The notes: a model not told the origin generated them from the letters alone. DNA of 64,000 nt from DASYTH01 sp035762905 (GCF_035762905.1 NZ_DASUCC010000097.1:186001-250000), one strand, 5' to 3'. Shown: positions 16,495-25,671, counted from the first letter of the stretch. Made by a program: numbers and translations.

Positions 16495-17279
16495 GACCCG
16501 TCGGTCGGCTTCGCGGCCGGGGTGGTGCGCCGGGTCCGGATCAGCACGCCGGCGGCGACGCCGAGGCCGAGCGCGCCGACCGCGAGGCCGAGGCCGGCCA
16601 GCCAGCGGGCCGTGGTGTCGGTCTCGCCGGACGCCGTGCTGGAGCTGCTGGCCGCGTTGGTCACGTCGGTCTGAGCGTTCTGGTCACCCGCCGGGGCAGC
16701 GCCATGCTCCGAGCCGCTGGCCGCGGACAGCGCGAGGACCGGGGCCGGGTGCTCCGGCTCCTCGGCGCCCTCGGCCGGCGGCGGGGCATCCCAGCTGACC
16801 ACCTTGCCGCTGTCGTAGGTCTGCACTGCGGGCATGACCAGCTTGTCCGCGTGGGGCAGCGGACCGCCGGAGACCTCGAACTCCTGGAACTCACCGGGGT
16901 TGATCCGCACACCGGGCGCGGCGGTCCAGGTGATCGTGCTGACCGCCTCGGTGATCTCGGCCTCCTCGGTCTTGACCGGGGTGGGCAGCGGGGCCCGGGT
17001 GATCACCGCGGTCCAGCCGGGCACCGGTTTGGTGCGCAGCGACGCGATCGGGGTGTCCGGCGGGAACTTCACCGCCAGCATGACCGTGCCGGCGGTGTTG
17101 TCCTCGTTGGGCACCCGGAAGGTGATCTTCGTGAAGCCGCCCTGCGCGGCCGGTTCGCCGATCACCCGGGCGGTGACGTGCGCGGCCGCGCTGCCGGTGC
17201 CGAGCAGCAGAGCCAGCCCGGCCGCGGTGAGCACGGCGCCTGCCCGGGCGAACCGCCATGAAAGTCGTTTTGTCGACAT
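16491..17279 (-). CDS. YcnI-like DUF1775 copper-associated protein
   Basis: 262 aa. Signal peptide to about residue 33 (cleavage AAA/HVTA), so the mature protein starts with His, the copper ligand known for YcnI. The DUF1775 domain includes KITFRVPNEDN and a Trp in KPVPGW. A Thr/Ser linker leads to a C-terminal membrane helix and Arg-rich stop-transfer. The YcnI-CopC-CopD order is a standard copper acquisition or handling operon. The ATG at 17279 has GGAG 10 nt upstream; the reading frame extends to 17411 without a better start. Confidence 0.88.
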   Translation of the reverse strand: MSTKRLSWRFARAGAVLTAAGLALLLGTGSAAAHVTARVIGEPAAQGGFTKITFRVPNEDNTAGTVMLAVKFPPDTPIASLRTKPVPGWTAVITRAPLPTPVKTEEAEITEAVSTITWTAAPGVRINPGEFQEFEVSGGPLPHADKLVMPAVQTYDSGKVVSWDAPPPAEGAEEPEHPAPVLALSAASGSEHGAAPAGDQNAQTDVTNAASSSSTASGETDTTARWLAGLGLAVGALGLGVAAGVLIRTRRTTPAAKPTDGS

Positions 17280-17355
17280 AGCGTTGTATCTCCTGACATG
17301 AACGTGGAACCGGGGCGCCGGAGGGCCGCTCGCCGGTGGAGTGGGTGCGATCGGG

Positions 17356-17907
17356 TCAGGAGTGCACCGGCGGACCGCGCCGGGCCCGCACCCGGCGCAG
17401 CAGCACCTCAAGCAGCGGTCCCGGCCGGGCCGGGACCATGGCCGTGGGGCCGATCGTGGTCGGCGCCGGGACCGGCGGACGGCGCAGCGGGACCAGCTGG
17501 CCGCGGAGCCAGTCGATCGCCGAGGTGATCAACGCCAGTGGGCCGGCCGCCCGGGCCAGCAGCGCCGCGGCGAGCAGGGTGGCCACCGCATGACCGGCGA
17601 GCATGGCGGCACCGTTCGGCGCGGCCGGGGCGATCCCGGTGTGCGCGTGCGCGCTCTGCCCGAGCAGCAGGTGCAGGCCGAGTTGGAGGACGCCGAGCAC
17701 CGGGACCAGCACCGCCATCCGGCGCAGCCGGTCCGCCAGCACCCCGGCAGACCAGGCGATCAGCACGGTGACCGGAACGATCAGCAGGCTGCCCGGGATC
17801 CCGCCGCCGGCCCAGCCGTGCGCGGTGATCGCGAGCCCGGTCGAGGACAGCGCGAGCAGCCAGCCGCACACCGCCTGATCAGGCGGCCTGACTCGCCGTG
17901 TCCTCAC
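17356..17907 (-). CDS. Membrane protein leading the copper operon
   Basis: 183 aa with about four membrane segments. Polar loops contain GQSAHAHTGIAP, with two His in an exposed position. Not recognised as a named family, but it is collinear with DUF1775-CopC-CopD (77-bp gap), so a part in copper handling is a reasonable inference. GTG start at 17907 with a TACGCT box 8 nt upstream. The C-terminus is basic and Pro-rich. Confidence 0.75.
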   Translation of the reverse strand: MRTRRVRPPDQAVCGWLLALSSTGLAITAHGWAGGGIPGSLLIVPVTVLIAWSAGVLADRLRRMAVLVPVLGVLQLGLHLLLGQSAHAHTGIAPAAPNGAAMLAGHAVATLLAAALLARAAGPLALITSAIDWLRGQLVPLRRPPVPAPTTIGPTAMVPARPGPLLEVLLRRVRARRGPPVHS

Positions 17908-17915
17908 GAATTACC

Positions 17916-17921
17916 AGCGTA
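17916..17921 (-). promoter_or_regulatory. -10 box TACGCT of the copper operon
   Basis: On the minus strand TACGCT lies 8 nt before the GTG at 17907; no Shine-Dalgarno sequence. Confidence 0.5.
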
Positions 17922-17946
17922 TTCGGTGCCGCAACCACTAGGTGTT

Positions 17947-18402
17947 TCACACCCCCAGGCGGCGCAGCAGGTCCTGCTCGATCCGGGTCAGGTCGGCGGC
18001 CACCGCGCGATGCGCGGCCCGCCGGCGGGCAGACGGCATCCGCTCGGCCACCCGGACCGCGGCGGTGAGCTGGGCCAGCCGGGCGTCGGTCGCGTCCAGG
18101 AACGCGAGGTCCGGATTCGGCCGGCCGCGCTGCTCGGCGAGGGCGACGGCCACCCCGGCCAGCCGGGCGTGCAGCGCCCCGCCCCGGCCGGAGTACCTGG
18201 CCAACTCCTCGACGGCGATGCCGAGGCGCCGGGCCCGCCGCCGGTCCCACCGGTCCCGCACCGTGCCCGCGGTCCTGGTCATGATCGGCGCCAGCACCGG
18301 CAGCACCGCCGGGGCGAGCACCTTCGCCACCGCGACGGCGTTCTTCGCCTTGGCCGGCGTGATCCGTGCGGCGCCGGCCGCCCCGCTCTTCCGTGTCGCC
18401 AC
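17947..18402 (-). CDS. DUF6474-like small basic protein
   Basis: 151 aa. Begins with a basic Gly/Ala segment, then ITPAKAKNAVAVAKVLAPAVLPVLAP (a hydrophobic hairpin-like stretch, about 14-40), a basic WDRRRARRLGI segment and a helical remainder. The pattern KAKN-VAKVLAP...YSGRGGALHAR matches what I recall as DUF6474 of actinomycetes; the assignment is from memory. GTG at 18402 has GGAGG at suitable spacing. Diverges from the nuclease gene. Confidence 0.7.
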   Translation of the reverse strand: MATRKSGAAGAARITPAKAKNAVAVAKVLAPAVLPVLAPIMTRTAGTVRDRWDRRRARRLGIAVEELARYSGRGGALHARLAGVAVALAEQRGRPNPDLAFLDATDARLAQLTAAVRVAERMPSARRRAAHRAVAADLTRIEQDLLRRLGV

Positions 18403-18474
18403 CGCGTCCCACCTCCGTGCTCACCCTGGCAAAGAACCTACTGCGCGGGGCGCCGTGCTGTCGGTGCTCCCCTT

Positions 18475-18480
18475 TAAGCT
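18475..18480 (+). promoter_or_regulatory. -10 box TAAGCT of a probable leaderless transcript
   Basis: TAAGCT lies 7 nt before the GTG at 18488 and supports that start. Confidence 0.55.
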
Positions 18481-18487
18481 GCACACT

Positions 18488-20131
18488 GTGAACAACCTGG
18501 TGCTCCTTGACGCCGGCGTGGTCAGCCGCTGCCGGCGTCGAGTGCACCTCGAACATGATCCCACGATGCGAGAGGCCGCGGAGGCGCCCAACGACCCGGC
18601 CGGCGAGCAGCGCAAGGCCGACGCCGAGGCGCACCGCCGGTCCATCGCCGAGGAGATGGCCGGCCTGCTCGGGCCGGACTGGACCTGGATCCCCAGCGGT
18701 GGCGAGTTGCGCAGCGCCGACCGGGAGGCGGCCACCTCGGCCGCCATGGCCGCAGGCGCGCCCTACATCTGGGGCGCACAGTTCCCCCGCGACCTGGCCG
18801 GCGGCCGGCGCGGCAGCATCCACCTGCTGGTCCGCACCCGCACCGGCTACGTGCCGGTGCTGGTGGTGCGGCACAAGGTCTCCGATCCCGGCTCCGGCGC
18901 GCGCACCTCGCCGCTGCACCGCCCGGTGCCCGACGCCGGCCAGCCCGACCCGGCCCGCAAGGTCCGGCCGCAGCCCCGCGACCAGCTCCGGCTGGCGCAC
19001 GCCCGGCGGATGCTGGAGGCCTGCGGGCGGGCCGACGGCGGCCACCCGGTCGGCGGCGTGATCGGGCTGGACGGCGACGTGGTGGTCTGGCACGACCTGG
19101 AGGCGCCGACCTGGCCGGGCGGGCGCACCGCGCTGGCCGAGTACGACGCCCGGTTCGCCGACCGGCTGGCGATCGCCACCACCGCCGCCGCCGGCGGTGC
19201 GCCGCTGGCCGCGCCGTCCCGGATCGTGGAGTGCCGGACCTGCCCGTGGTGGACCCTGTGCCGGGCCGAGCTGCGCGCCGCCCGCGACGTGAGCCTGGTC
19301 GTGCGCGGCGAGGAGGGCGCCATGCTGCGGGCCGCCGGGGTGCGCACGGTGGACGACCTGGCCGCGCTCGACCCGCACGACGAGGACACCCTGCCGCCGG
19401 CCGGCATGCCGCTGTCCGACGCGGTCGGTCTGGCCAAGGCGTGGCTGGCCAACCTCACCGTGGTGCGCCGGGAGCGGGAGATCTGGGTGCCGCGCGCCGA
19501 GGTCGAGGTCGACGTGGACATGGAGAGCTTCGGCGACGCCGGCGCGTACATGTGGGGGGTGCTGCTGTCCGGAGTGGACATCGGCGAACCGCAGGGCTAC
19601 CGCGCGTTCGCCACCTGGGAACCGCTGCCCACCGACGACGAGGCCCGCTCGTTCGCCGAGTTCTGGCAATGGTTGTCGATGATCCGGCTGCGGGCCAAGG
19701 CGCACGGGCTCAGCTTCCGCGCCTACTGCTACAACGAGCTGGCCGAGAACCGCTGGCTGCTCGCCTCGGCCCGGCGGTTCGCCGGCAAGCCCGGCATCCC
19801 CAGCCTCGAAGAGGTGCAGTCGTTCATCGACTCGGACGCCTGGTTCGACCTGTTCGGCAGCGTCCGCGAGTACTTTCTGTGCTCACACGGCAAGGGGCTC
19901 AAGACGATCGCCCCGGCGGCCGGGTTCACCTGGCGCGACCCGCACGCCAGCGGGGAGAACTCGATGCGCTGGTACCGCGACGCGGTCGGAATGGACGGCT
20001 CCGGTTCGGACCCGAGCCAGCGGGTCCGGCTGCTGCACTACAACGAGGACGACGTGAGCGCCACGAGGGCGCTGCGGCAGTGGATGTCCTCCCCCGCCGT
20101 GCACGCCATCCCCTACGTCGGCGATCTCTAG
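18488..20131 (+). CDS. TM0106-family RecB-like putative nuclease
   Basis: 547 aa. The start VNNLVLLDAGVVSRCRRRVHLEHDP is the typical N-terminus of this family. The N-terminal half is a RecB-like PD-(D/E)XK fold region with a cysteine cluster ECRTCPWWTLC, possibly an iron-sulfur site. The C-terminal half is RNase H-like (VDVDMESFGDAGAYMWGVLL, LLHYNEDDVSATRALRQWM). The helicase module found in longer homologues is absent. The reading frame continues to 17942, but the GTG at 18488 has the -10 box at the right distance. Confidence 0.85.
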   Translation: MNNLVLLDAGVVSRCRRRVHLEHDPTMREAAEAPNDPAGEQRKADAEAHRRSIAEEMAGLLGPDWTWIPSGGELRSADREAATSAAMAAGAPYIWGAQFPRDLAGGRRGSIHLLVRTRTGYVPVLVVRHKVSDPGSGARTSPLHRPVPDAGQPDPARKVRPQPRDQLRLAHARRMLEACGRADGGHPVGGVIGLDGDVVVWHDLEAPTWPGGRTALAEYDARFADRLAIATTAAAGGAPLAAPSRIVECRTCPWWTLCRAELRAARDVSLVVRGEEGAMLRAAGVRTVDDLAALDPHDEDTLPPAGMPLSDAVGLAKAWLANLTVVRREREIWVPRAEVEVDVDMESFGDAGAYMWGVLLSGVDIGEPQGYRAFATWEPLPTDDEARSFAEFWQWLSMIRLRAKAHGLSFRAYCYNELAENRWLLASARRFAGKPGIPSLEEVQSFIDSDAWFDLFGSVREYFLCSHGKGLKTIAPAAGFTWRDPHASGENSMRWYRDAVGMDGSGSDPSQRVRLLHYNEDDVSATRALRQWMSSPAVHAIPYVGDL

Positions 20132-20890
20132 CTACCGCGGTGCCATGCGTAGGGCGCCGTCCAGGCGGATCACCTCGCCGTTGAGGTAGTCCTGCTCGAT
20201 GATCGACACGGCCAGCCGGGCGTACTCGTCGGGTCGGCCGAGCCGCTTGGGGAACGGCACCCCGCCGGCCAACCCGGCCCGGAACTCGTCGGTGACGCCG
20301 GCCAGCATCGGGGTGTCGATGATGCCCGGCGCGATGGTCAGCACCCGGATGCCGAACGAGGCCAGGTCGCGCGCGGCGGACAGGGTCAGGCCGACCACCC
20401 CGCCCTTGGACGCGGCGTAGGCCACCTGGCCGATCTGGCCGTCGAACGCGGCGATCGACGCGGTGTTGATCACCACGCCGCGCGCCCCGGCGTCCAGCGG
20501 CTCGGTCGCCGCCATCGCGACCGCGGCCAGCCGGATCACGTTGAACGTGCCGATCAGGTTGACCTCGACCACCTTGCGGAACAGCTCGAGGTCGTGCGGT
20601 CCCTTCTTGCTGAGCACCCGCCCGGCCCAGCCCACCCCCGCGCAGTTGACCACGATGCGCAGCGGCAGCCCGGAGTCGGCCGCGGTGCCGACCGCCGCCT
20701 GCACCTGGTCCGCGTCGGTGACGTCCCCGGCGACGTAGCTGACGCCCTCGACCGGTTCGGCCCGCTCCACCGCGTTCGGCAGATCCAGCGCGAACACCCT
20801 GGCGCCGCGGCCGGCAAGGGCCCGCGCGGTGGCGCCGCCCAGCCCGGACGCACCACCGGTGACGAGCGCCGCGGTTGCAGTGATCTCCAT
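20132..20890 (-). CDS. Short-chain dehydrogenase, 3-hydroxyacyl-CoA dehydrogenase (HSD10) type
   Basis: 252 aa. Cofactor motif TGGASGLGGATA, DxV motif GDVTD, NCAGVGWAG, catalytic Ser in INTASIA, catalytic pair YAASKGG, and PGIIDTPML. These match type-2 3-hydroxyacyl-CoA dehydrogenases that use NAD in fatty-acid or branched-chain degradation. ATG 20890 is preceded by TAACCT. Its stop abuts the nuclease stop. The minus-strand frame extending to 21379 is open by chance through the aldo/keto reductase region. Confidence 0.9.
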   Translation of the reverse strand: MEITATAALVTGGASGLGGATARALAGRGARVFALDLPNAVERAEPVEGVSYVAGDVTDADQVQAAVGTAADSGLPLRIVVNCAGVGWAGRVLSKKGPHDLELFRKVVEVNLIGTFNVIRLAAVAMAATEPLDAGARGVVINTASIAAFDGQIGQVAYAASKGGVVGLTLSAARDLASFGIRVLTIAPGIIDTPMLAGVTDEFRAGLAGGVPFPKRLGRPDEYARLAVSIIEQDYLNGEVIRLDGALRMAPR

Positions 20891-20897
20891 GCCGCAG

Positions 20898-20903
20898 AGG
20901 TTA
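20898..20903 (-). promoter_or_regulatory. -10 box TAACCT of a probable leaderless transcript
   Basis: On the minus strand TAACCT lies 7 nt before the SDR ATG at 20890. Confidence 0.55.
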
Positions 20904-20922
20904 GCCGCGGCCCGGCGCCGGC

Positions 20923-21885
20923 TCAGCGCCGCCCGGGCGGGCAGATCTCGTCCAGCGTGGCGAGGTCGTCCGGACCGGGCCGCCAGGCCGGCGCGGCGGC
21001 GTTCGCGGTCACCTGCTCGGGCGTGGTGGCACCGGCGATCACCGAGCCGACCCCCGGCTGGGCGACCAGCCAGCCGATGGCCAGCGTGGCCATGGTGATC
21101 CCGCGCTCGCCGGCGAACGCGCGCAGCTTCTCGATCCGGTCCCAGGGCGCGTCGGCGAGCATCCGGCTCCGCCCGGCCAACCGGCTGCCCTCCGGCGGTT
21201 CCGCGCCGCGCAGGTACTTCCCGGTGAGCAGGCCGTTGGCTAACGGGAAGTACGGCAGCAGACACAGCCCGAACCGCCGGCAGGCCGGGAGCACCTCCCG
21301 CTCGGCGTCCCGCTCCAGCAGCGAGTACTGCGCCTGCGCGGCGACCGGGGCGGCCAGGTGCGCGGTGCGCGCCTGCCACATCGTGTCGGCCAGCTGCCAG
21401 CCGGCCAGGTTGCCGAGCCCGGCGTAGCGCACCTTGCCGGACCGCACCAGATCGTCAAGCGCGGCAAGGGTTTCCTCGATCGGGGTGACCGGATCCGGGC
21501 GGTGCAGCTGGAACAGGTCGATCCAGTCGGTGCCCAGCCGGCGCAGCGACGCCTCGGCCGCCCGCCGCACGTAGTGCCGGGCACCGCGGGCGCCGAAGTC
21601 CGGCCCGTTGGCGCCCTGCATGTCCACCCCGAACTTGGTGGCGATCACCGCCCGGTCCCGCCGTCCGGCCAGCACGGCGCCGAGCAGCTCCTCGCTGTGC
21701 CCGCGTGGCGCGCCGTACACGTCGGCCACGTCGAACAGCGTGATCCCGGCGTCCAGGGCCGCGGTGACCAGCGCTCGCGCCCCGGACAGCGACGCGGCGG
21801 CGGTGCCCGGCCGGCCCAGGTTGTTGCCGCCCAGCCCGACCACGCCGACCACGAGGCCGGAGTCGCCGAGATGTCGCATCTCCAT
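20923..21885 (-). CDS. Aldo/keto reductase
   Basis: 320 aa TIM-barrel oxidoreductase. The catalytic tetrad is visible: Asp and Tyr in DVADVYG, Lys in IATKFG and His in LFQLHRPDP. NADPH-binding features near the C-terminus are present (SVIAGATTPEQV). ATG at 21885 has AAGGAG upstream, whereas the longer frame to 21927 has none. It may be read with the downstream SDR gene (32-bp gap), although that gene has its own -10 box. Substrate unknown. Confidence 0.9.
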   Translation of the reverse strand: MEMRHLGDSGLVVGVVGLGGNNLGRPGTAAASLSGARALVTAALDAGITLFDVADVYGAPRGHSEELLGAVLAGRRDRAVIATKFGVDMQGANGPDFGARGARHYVRRAAEASLRRLGTDWIDLFQLHRPDPVTPIEETLAALDDLVRSGKVRYAGLGNLAGWQLADTMWQARTAHLAAPVAAQAQYSLLERDAEREVLPACRRFGLCLLPYFPLANGLLTGKYLRGAEPPEGSRLAGRSRMLADAPWDRIEKLRAFAGERGITMATLAIGWLVAQPGVGSVIAGATTPEQVTANAAAPAWRPGPDDLATLDEICPPGRR

Positions 21886-21936
21886 GGGCCTGGGCTCCTT
21901 AGTGTGTGATCGACCGCGGTAGGGCACGCTATGCCC

Positions 21937-22878
21937 ATGAACGACACACCCGAGGAGGATGCGGGGTCAACCGGTCAGTGGACCGCGGATGACGTACCGA
22001 GTCAGATCGGACGCACCGCTGTCGTCACCGGAGCGAACAGCGGCATCGGCTTCGAGACCGCCCGAGCGCTGGCCGGCCGTGGCGCGCAGGTGGTCATGGC
22101 GGTGCGCAACGAGGCCAAGGGGACCGAGGCGATCGAGCGGATCCAGGACGAGTACCCGGACGCCACCCTCGAGCTGCGTTACCTGGATCTGGCCGACCTG
22201 GACACCGTGCGCGAGTTCGCCGCCACGGTGCGCCGAGTGGACGTGTTGATCAACAACGCCGGCGTGATGATGCCGCCGCACAGCAAGACGGCGCAGGGCT
22301 ACGAGCTGCAGTTCGGCGTCAACCACCTGGGCCACTTCGCCCTCACCGCGCTGCTGTTCGAGGACCTGCGGAAGGGCAAGGACGCGCGGGTGGTCACGGT
22401 CAGCTCCCGGGCCCACCTGAACGGCCGGATGCACTTCGACGACCTGCACGGCGAGCACGAGTACTCGCGGGCCGGGTACTACGCCCAGTCCAAGCTGGCC
22501 AACGTGGTGTTCGGGTTGGAACTGCACCGCCGGTTAAAGGCCAGCGGCTCGCCGATCCGCAGCGTGCTGGCCCATCCCGGGGTGGCCGCAACCAACCTGC
22601 AGAACACCGGCCCGACCGGCCTGACCAAGGTGGTCGCGCAGCTGGGCAGCCGGCTCAAGGCGCAACCGGCCGAGATGGGGGCCCTGCCGGTGCTCTATGC
22701 CGCCACCCATCCCGACGTGGAGAGCGGTCAGTTCATCGGCCCGGACGCGCGCAACGAGCAGAAGGGCTACCCGACGGTCGTCGAACCGCTGGACGCGGCC
22801 CGGGACCGCGGGGTGGCCCGGCGGCTCTGGGAGGTCTCCGAGGAACTCACCGGGGTCCGCTTCCCTCTGGATTACTAG
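21937..22878 (+). CDS. Short-chain dehydrogenase (retinol dehydrogenase-like)
   Basis: 313 aa. TGANSGIGFETA, NNAGVMM, VTVSSRAH and the catalytic YYAQSKLA are all present. Residues 1-25 are an acidic extension before the Rossmann fold. The length and C-terminal RRLWEVSEELTGV resemble the light-dependent-like/retinol dehydrogenase SDR group common in actinobacteria. An ATG at 21931 is also possible; CACGCT 6 nt before 21937 is a weak leaderless signal. The stop codon overlaps that of the convergent acyl-CoA synthetase within a CTAG tetramer. Confidence 0.88.
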   Translation: MNDTPEEDAGSTGQWTADDVPSQIGRTAVVTGANSGIGFETARALAGRGAQVVMAVRNEAKGTEAIERIQDEYPDATLELRYLDLADLDTVREFAATVRRVDVLINNAGVMMPPHSKTAQGYELQFGVNHLGHFALTALLFEDLRKGKDARVVTVSSRAHLNGRMHFDDLHGEHEYSRAGYYAQSKLANVVFGLELHRRLKASGSPIRSVLAHPGVAATNLQNTGPTGLTKVVAQLGSRLKAQPAEMGALPVLYAATHPDVESGQFIGPDARNEQKGYPTVVEPLDAARDRGVARRLWEVSEELTGVRFPLDY

Positions 22879-24683
22879 ATGCGCACCTGGCCGGCGGCGA
22901 CTCGCTGCGGGTACTCGGGATAGGCGGGCACGTAGCCCTCGTCCCGGCCGGCCAGCACGTAGAGCGGATCGCGCACCCGGTCCGGGTCGTAGCCCTCGTC
23001 GCGGAGCCGGCCCTTGCGGCTCTTGAAGGTCGCGGTCTGCTCGACCTCGTCCACCACGCGCAGGAACAGCGGGACGGCGTAGGGCGGCAGCCGGTCCAGC
23101 AGGTGTCCGGCCAGCGCCGGACCGTCCACCGTGGCGCCTTCGGCCAGCTTCACCGCGGCCATGCCGGCCCGGCCGTCGGTGCCCGGCACGGCCACGCCGA
23201 ACGCCACCGCCTGCGCCACGTCCGGGTGTGCCGCGAGCGCGCCCTCCACCTCGGTGGTCGCCACGTTCTCGCCCTTCCACCGGTACGTGTCGCCGAGCCG
23301 GTCGACGAACGCGATGTGCCGCCAACCCTGTGCGCGCACCAGGTCGCCGGTGTCGAACCAGCAGTCGCCGGCCCGGAACAGGTCGCGCACCAGCTTGTGC
23401 TCGGTGGCGGTCCGGTCGGTGTAGCCGTCGAACGGCGAGTGCTCGGTGACCTTGGTCAGCAGCAGCCCCACGGTGCCGGTGGCCACCCGGGTGCCGCGGC
23501 CGCGGCCGTCCCGCCGGGGTCGCTCGGTGGCCGGGTCGTAGGCAACGACGGCGAACGGCATCGGGCACAGCCCGGCGGTCCCGCGCAGGTTGAACGCGTT
23601 GACGAAGGCGGTGTTGCCCTCGCTGGAGCCGTAGAACTCCATGACCTTCTCGATGCCGAACCGCTCGGCGAACGCGGCCCAGATCTCCGGGCGCAGGCCG
23701 TTGCCGATGGCCAGCCGCACCCGGTGCTCCCGGTCGTCCGGGCGCTCCGGCTGGTTGAGCAGGTACCGGCACAGCTCGCCGATGTAGCAGAACGCGGTGG
23801 CCCCGCTGGCCCGCACCTCGTCCCAGAACCGGGAGGCGGAGAACGACCGGCCGAGCGCCAGCGTGGCGCCGCCGGCCAGCACGGTCGCCAGCGACACGGT
23901 CAGCGCGTTGTTGTGGTAGAGCGGCAGGCAGCAGTACAGCGTGTCGCGCGGGCCGAGGTGGGCGGCCAGCCGGCCGAGCCCGGACATGCCCTTGAGCCAG
24001 CGGCCGTGCGACATCGCGCTGGCCTTGGGCAGCCCGGTGGTGCCCGAGGTGAAGATGTAGAACGCGGTGTCGCCGGCCCGGACGTCGGTGCCCTGCGGTT
24101 CTGTCGCCGGCGCGCCGGCGGCCAGTTCGTCGAGGTCGGGGTGACCGGCAAGGACGGTCCCGCGGTCGGCAAGGCCGAGCACCTCGCCGACCGGCGCGCC
24201 GGCCGAGTCCAGCGCCGCCCGGCACTCGGCACCCACCACCAGCACGGTGCTGTCCAGCACCTTCTGGCTGTGCTCGAGCACGTCGCCACGCTGGTTGTGG
24301 TTGAGCATCCCGGCGACCGCCCCGAGCTTGACCGCGGCCAGCGCGACCAGCAGCGTCTCCGGCCGGTTGGTGGCCAGGACGCCGACCACGGAGCCGGCCC
24401 GCACGCCGCGCCCGGACAACGTCGCGGCGTACCGGTTGACCCGCGCGTTCGCCTCGCCGTAGCGCAGCGCGGCGCCCTCGAAGGTGAGGAACACGCGCTC
24501 CGGATGCCGGGCCGCGATGCCGGCGAACACCTGCCCGATCGAGGCCCGGGTGGTCGGTTTCAGGGTGAGCAGCTCGAATGCGCCGCGGGCGGCCTGCGGG
24601 GTGTGCCGCGCCATCCCGGGCAGGGCCCGGAGCAGGTCGCCGATCCCGATCCGCCGCGTCGCCGTGGGTTCGTCCGAGGTCAC
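22875..24683 (-). CDS. Long-chain acyl-CoA synthetase, FATP/FadD6 type
   Basis: 602 aa ANL-superfamily enzyme. AMP-binding motif IFTSGTTGLPKAS (A3), YGSSEGNTA (A5), and the C-terminal subdomain with RWKGENVATTEVE and the catalytic Lys in TFKSRKGRLRDEGYDP. The residues around GMLNHNQRGDVLEHS resemble very-long-chain acyl-CoA synthetases of the FATP group. It activates fatty acids with ATP and CoA. GTG 24683 is supported by TAAGGT 7 nt upstream. Neighbouring SDR genes would fit beta-oxidation-type metabolism. Confidence 0.92.
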   Translation of the reverse strand: MTSDEPTATRRIGIGDLLRALPGMARHTPQAARGAFELLTLKPTTRASIGQVFAGIAARHPERVFLTFEGAALRYGEANARVNRYAATLSGRGVRAGSVVGVLATNRPETLLVALAAVKLGAVAGMLNHNQRGDVLEHSQKVLDSTVLVVGAECRAALDSAGAPVGEVLGLADRGTVLAGHPDLDELAAGAPATEPQGTDVRAGDTAFYIFTSGTTGLPKASAMSHGRWLKGMSGLGRLAAHLGPRDTLYCCLPLYHNNALTVSLATVLAGGATLALGRSFSASRFWDEVRASGATAFCYIGELCRYLLNQPERPDDREHRVRLAIGNGLRPEIWAAFAERFGIEKVMEFYGSSEGNTAFVNAFNLRGTAGLCPMPFAVVAYDPATERPRRDGRGRGTRVATGTVGLLLTKVTEHSPFDGYTDRTATEHKLVRDLFRAGDCWFDTGDLVRAQGWRHIAFVDRLGDTYRWKGENVATTEVEGALAAHPDVAQAVAFGVAVPGTDGRAGMAAVKLAEGATVDGPALAGHLLDRLPPYAVPLFLRVVDEVEQTATFKSRKGRLRDEGYDPDRVRDPLYVLAGRDEGYVPAYPEYPQRVAAGQVRI

Positions 24684-24690
24684 CCCGGCT

Positions 24691-24696
24691 ACCTTA
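24691..24696 (-). promoter_or_regulatory. -10 box TAAGGT, acyl-CoA synthetase
   Basis: On the minus strand TAAGGT lies 7 nt before the GTG at 24683. It is only 22 nt from the oppositely oriented -10 box at 24719. Confidence 0.55.
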
Positions 24697-24718
24697 CTCG
24701 CTAGTAGGTTTCGGTCGT

Positions 24719-24724
24719 TAGGCT
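24719..24724 (+). promoter_or_regulatory. -10 box TAGGCT, methyltransferase
   Basis: TAGGCT lies 6 nt before the ATG at 24731; no Shine-Dalgarno sequence. Confidence 0.55.
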
Positions 24725-24730
24725 GCGGGC

Positions 24731-25537
24731 ATGGCGGTCTACACACACGGACACCACGGCGCGGTGCTCCGCTCGCACCGGTCCCGCACGGCGGCGAACT
24801 CGGCCGGCTACCTGCTCGACCGGCTCACCGCCGGACAGTCCCTGCTGGACGTGGGGTGCGGGCCCGGCACGATCACCGCCGACCTCGCCGCGCTGGTCGC
24901 CCCCGGCCGGGTGGTCGCGGTGGACCAGGCCGCCGACGTGCTGGACGATGCCCGCGCGGTGGCCGCCGAACGCGGGCTGACCAACGTCGAGTTCCGCACC
25001 GGCGACGTGGCCGCGCTGGACTTCCCGGACGGCACGTTCGACGTCGTGCACGCCCACCAGGTGCTGCAACACGTGGCCGACCCGGTCGGCGCGCTGCGCG
25101 AGATGCGCCGGGTCTGCCGGCCCGGCGGGGTCATCGCCGCTCGCGACGTCGACTACGCGGCGATGACCTGGTACCCCGAGAACCCCGGGCTGGACCGGTG
25201 GCTGGCGATCTACCGCCGCACCGCCCGGCACAACGGCGGCGAGCCCGACGCCGGCCGTCGGCTGCTGTCCTGGGCCCGCGCCGCCGGCTGCACCGGCATC
25301 ACCTGCACGGCCAGCACCTGGTGCTTCGCCACCCCGGACGAACGCCGGTTCTGGAGCGAGACGTGGGCCGAGCGGATCATGGCGCCCGGCATCGGCGACG
25401 CCGCGGTGGCCTACGGCTACGCCACCGAGGCGGACCGGGCGGCCATCGCCGCCGCCTGGCGGGACTGGGGCGCGAACGAGGACGGCTGGTTCGCCATCAC
25501 CCACGGCGAGATCCTGAGCCGCCTCTCCGGGGATTAA
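24731..25537 (+). CDS. Class I SAM-dependent methyltransferase
   Basis: 268 aa. The SAM motif I is LLDVGCGPGTITADLA (about 37-52), followed by VVAVDQAADVLD and the post-motif VHAHQVLQHVADP. This is the UbiE/type-11 arrangement. The N-terminus (THGHHGAVLRSHRSRTAANSAGYLL) contains several His residues. It diverges from the acyl-CoA synthetase with overlapping promoter regions. Substrate unknown. Confidence 0.88.
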   Translation: MAVYTHGHHGAVLRSHRSRTAANSAGYLLDRLTAGQSLLDVGCGPGTITADLAALVAPGRVVAVDQAADVLDDARAVAAERGLTNVEFRTGDVAALDFPDGTFDVVHAHQVLQHVADPVGALREMRRVCRPGGVIAARDVDYAAMTWYPENPGLDRWLAIYRRTARHNGGEPDAGRRLLSWARAAGCTGITCTASTWCFATPDERRFWSETWAERIMAPGIGDAAVAYGYATEADRAAIAAAWRDWGANEDGWFAITHGEILSRLSGD

Positions 25538-25671
25538 CTGCTGTCGTTGCGTTCCAGCAGGTGGTGCGGTTGGCGGGGTTGATGTGGCTGGGTTGCGTCA
25601 CGGTGCCCCTGAGGTTGCGTTGGGTGGCCCGAGACTTTTCGCAATGATCCATCCACGGGGACAGGCTCTGG

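Noticed and set aside
15035..16798. 587-aa plus-strand open frame over the copper operon
   Set aside because: Antisense to CopD, CopC and DUF1775, all of which have signal peptides, copper ligands and overlapping start-stops.
17942..18487. Longer N-terminus for the TM0106-type nuclease
   Set aside because: It would overlap the whole DUF6474-like gene antisense. VNNLVLLDAGVV with a -10 box upstream marks the natural start.
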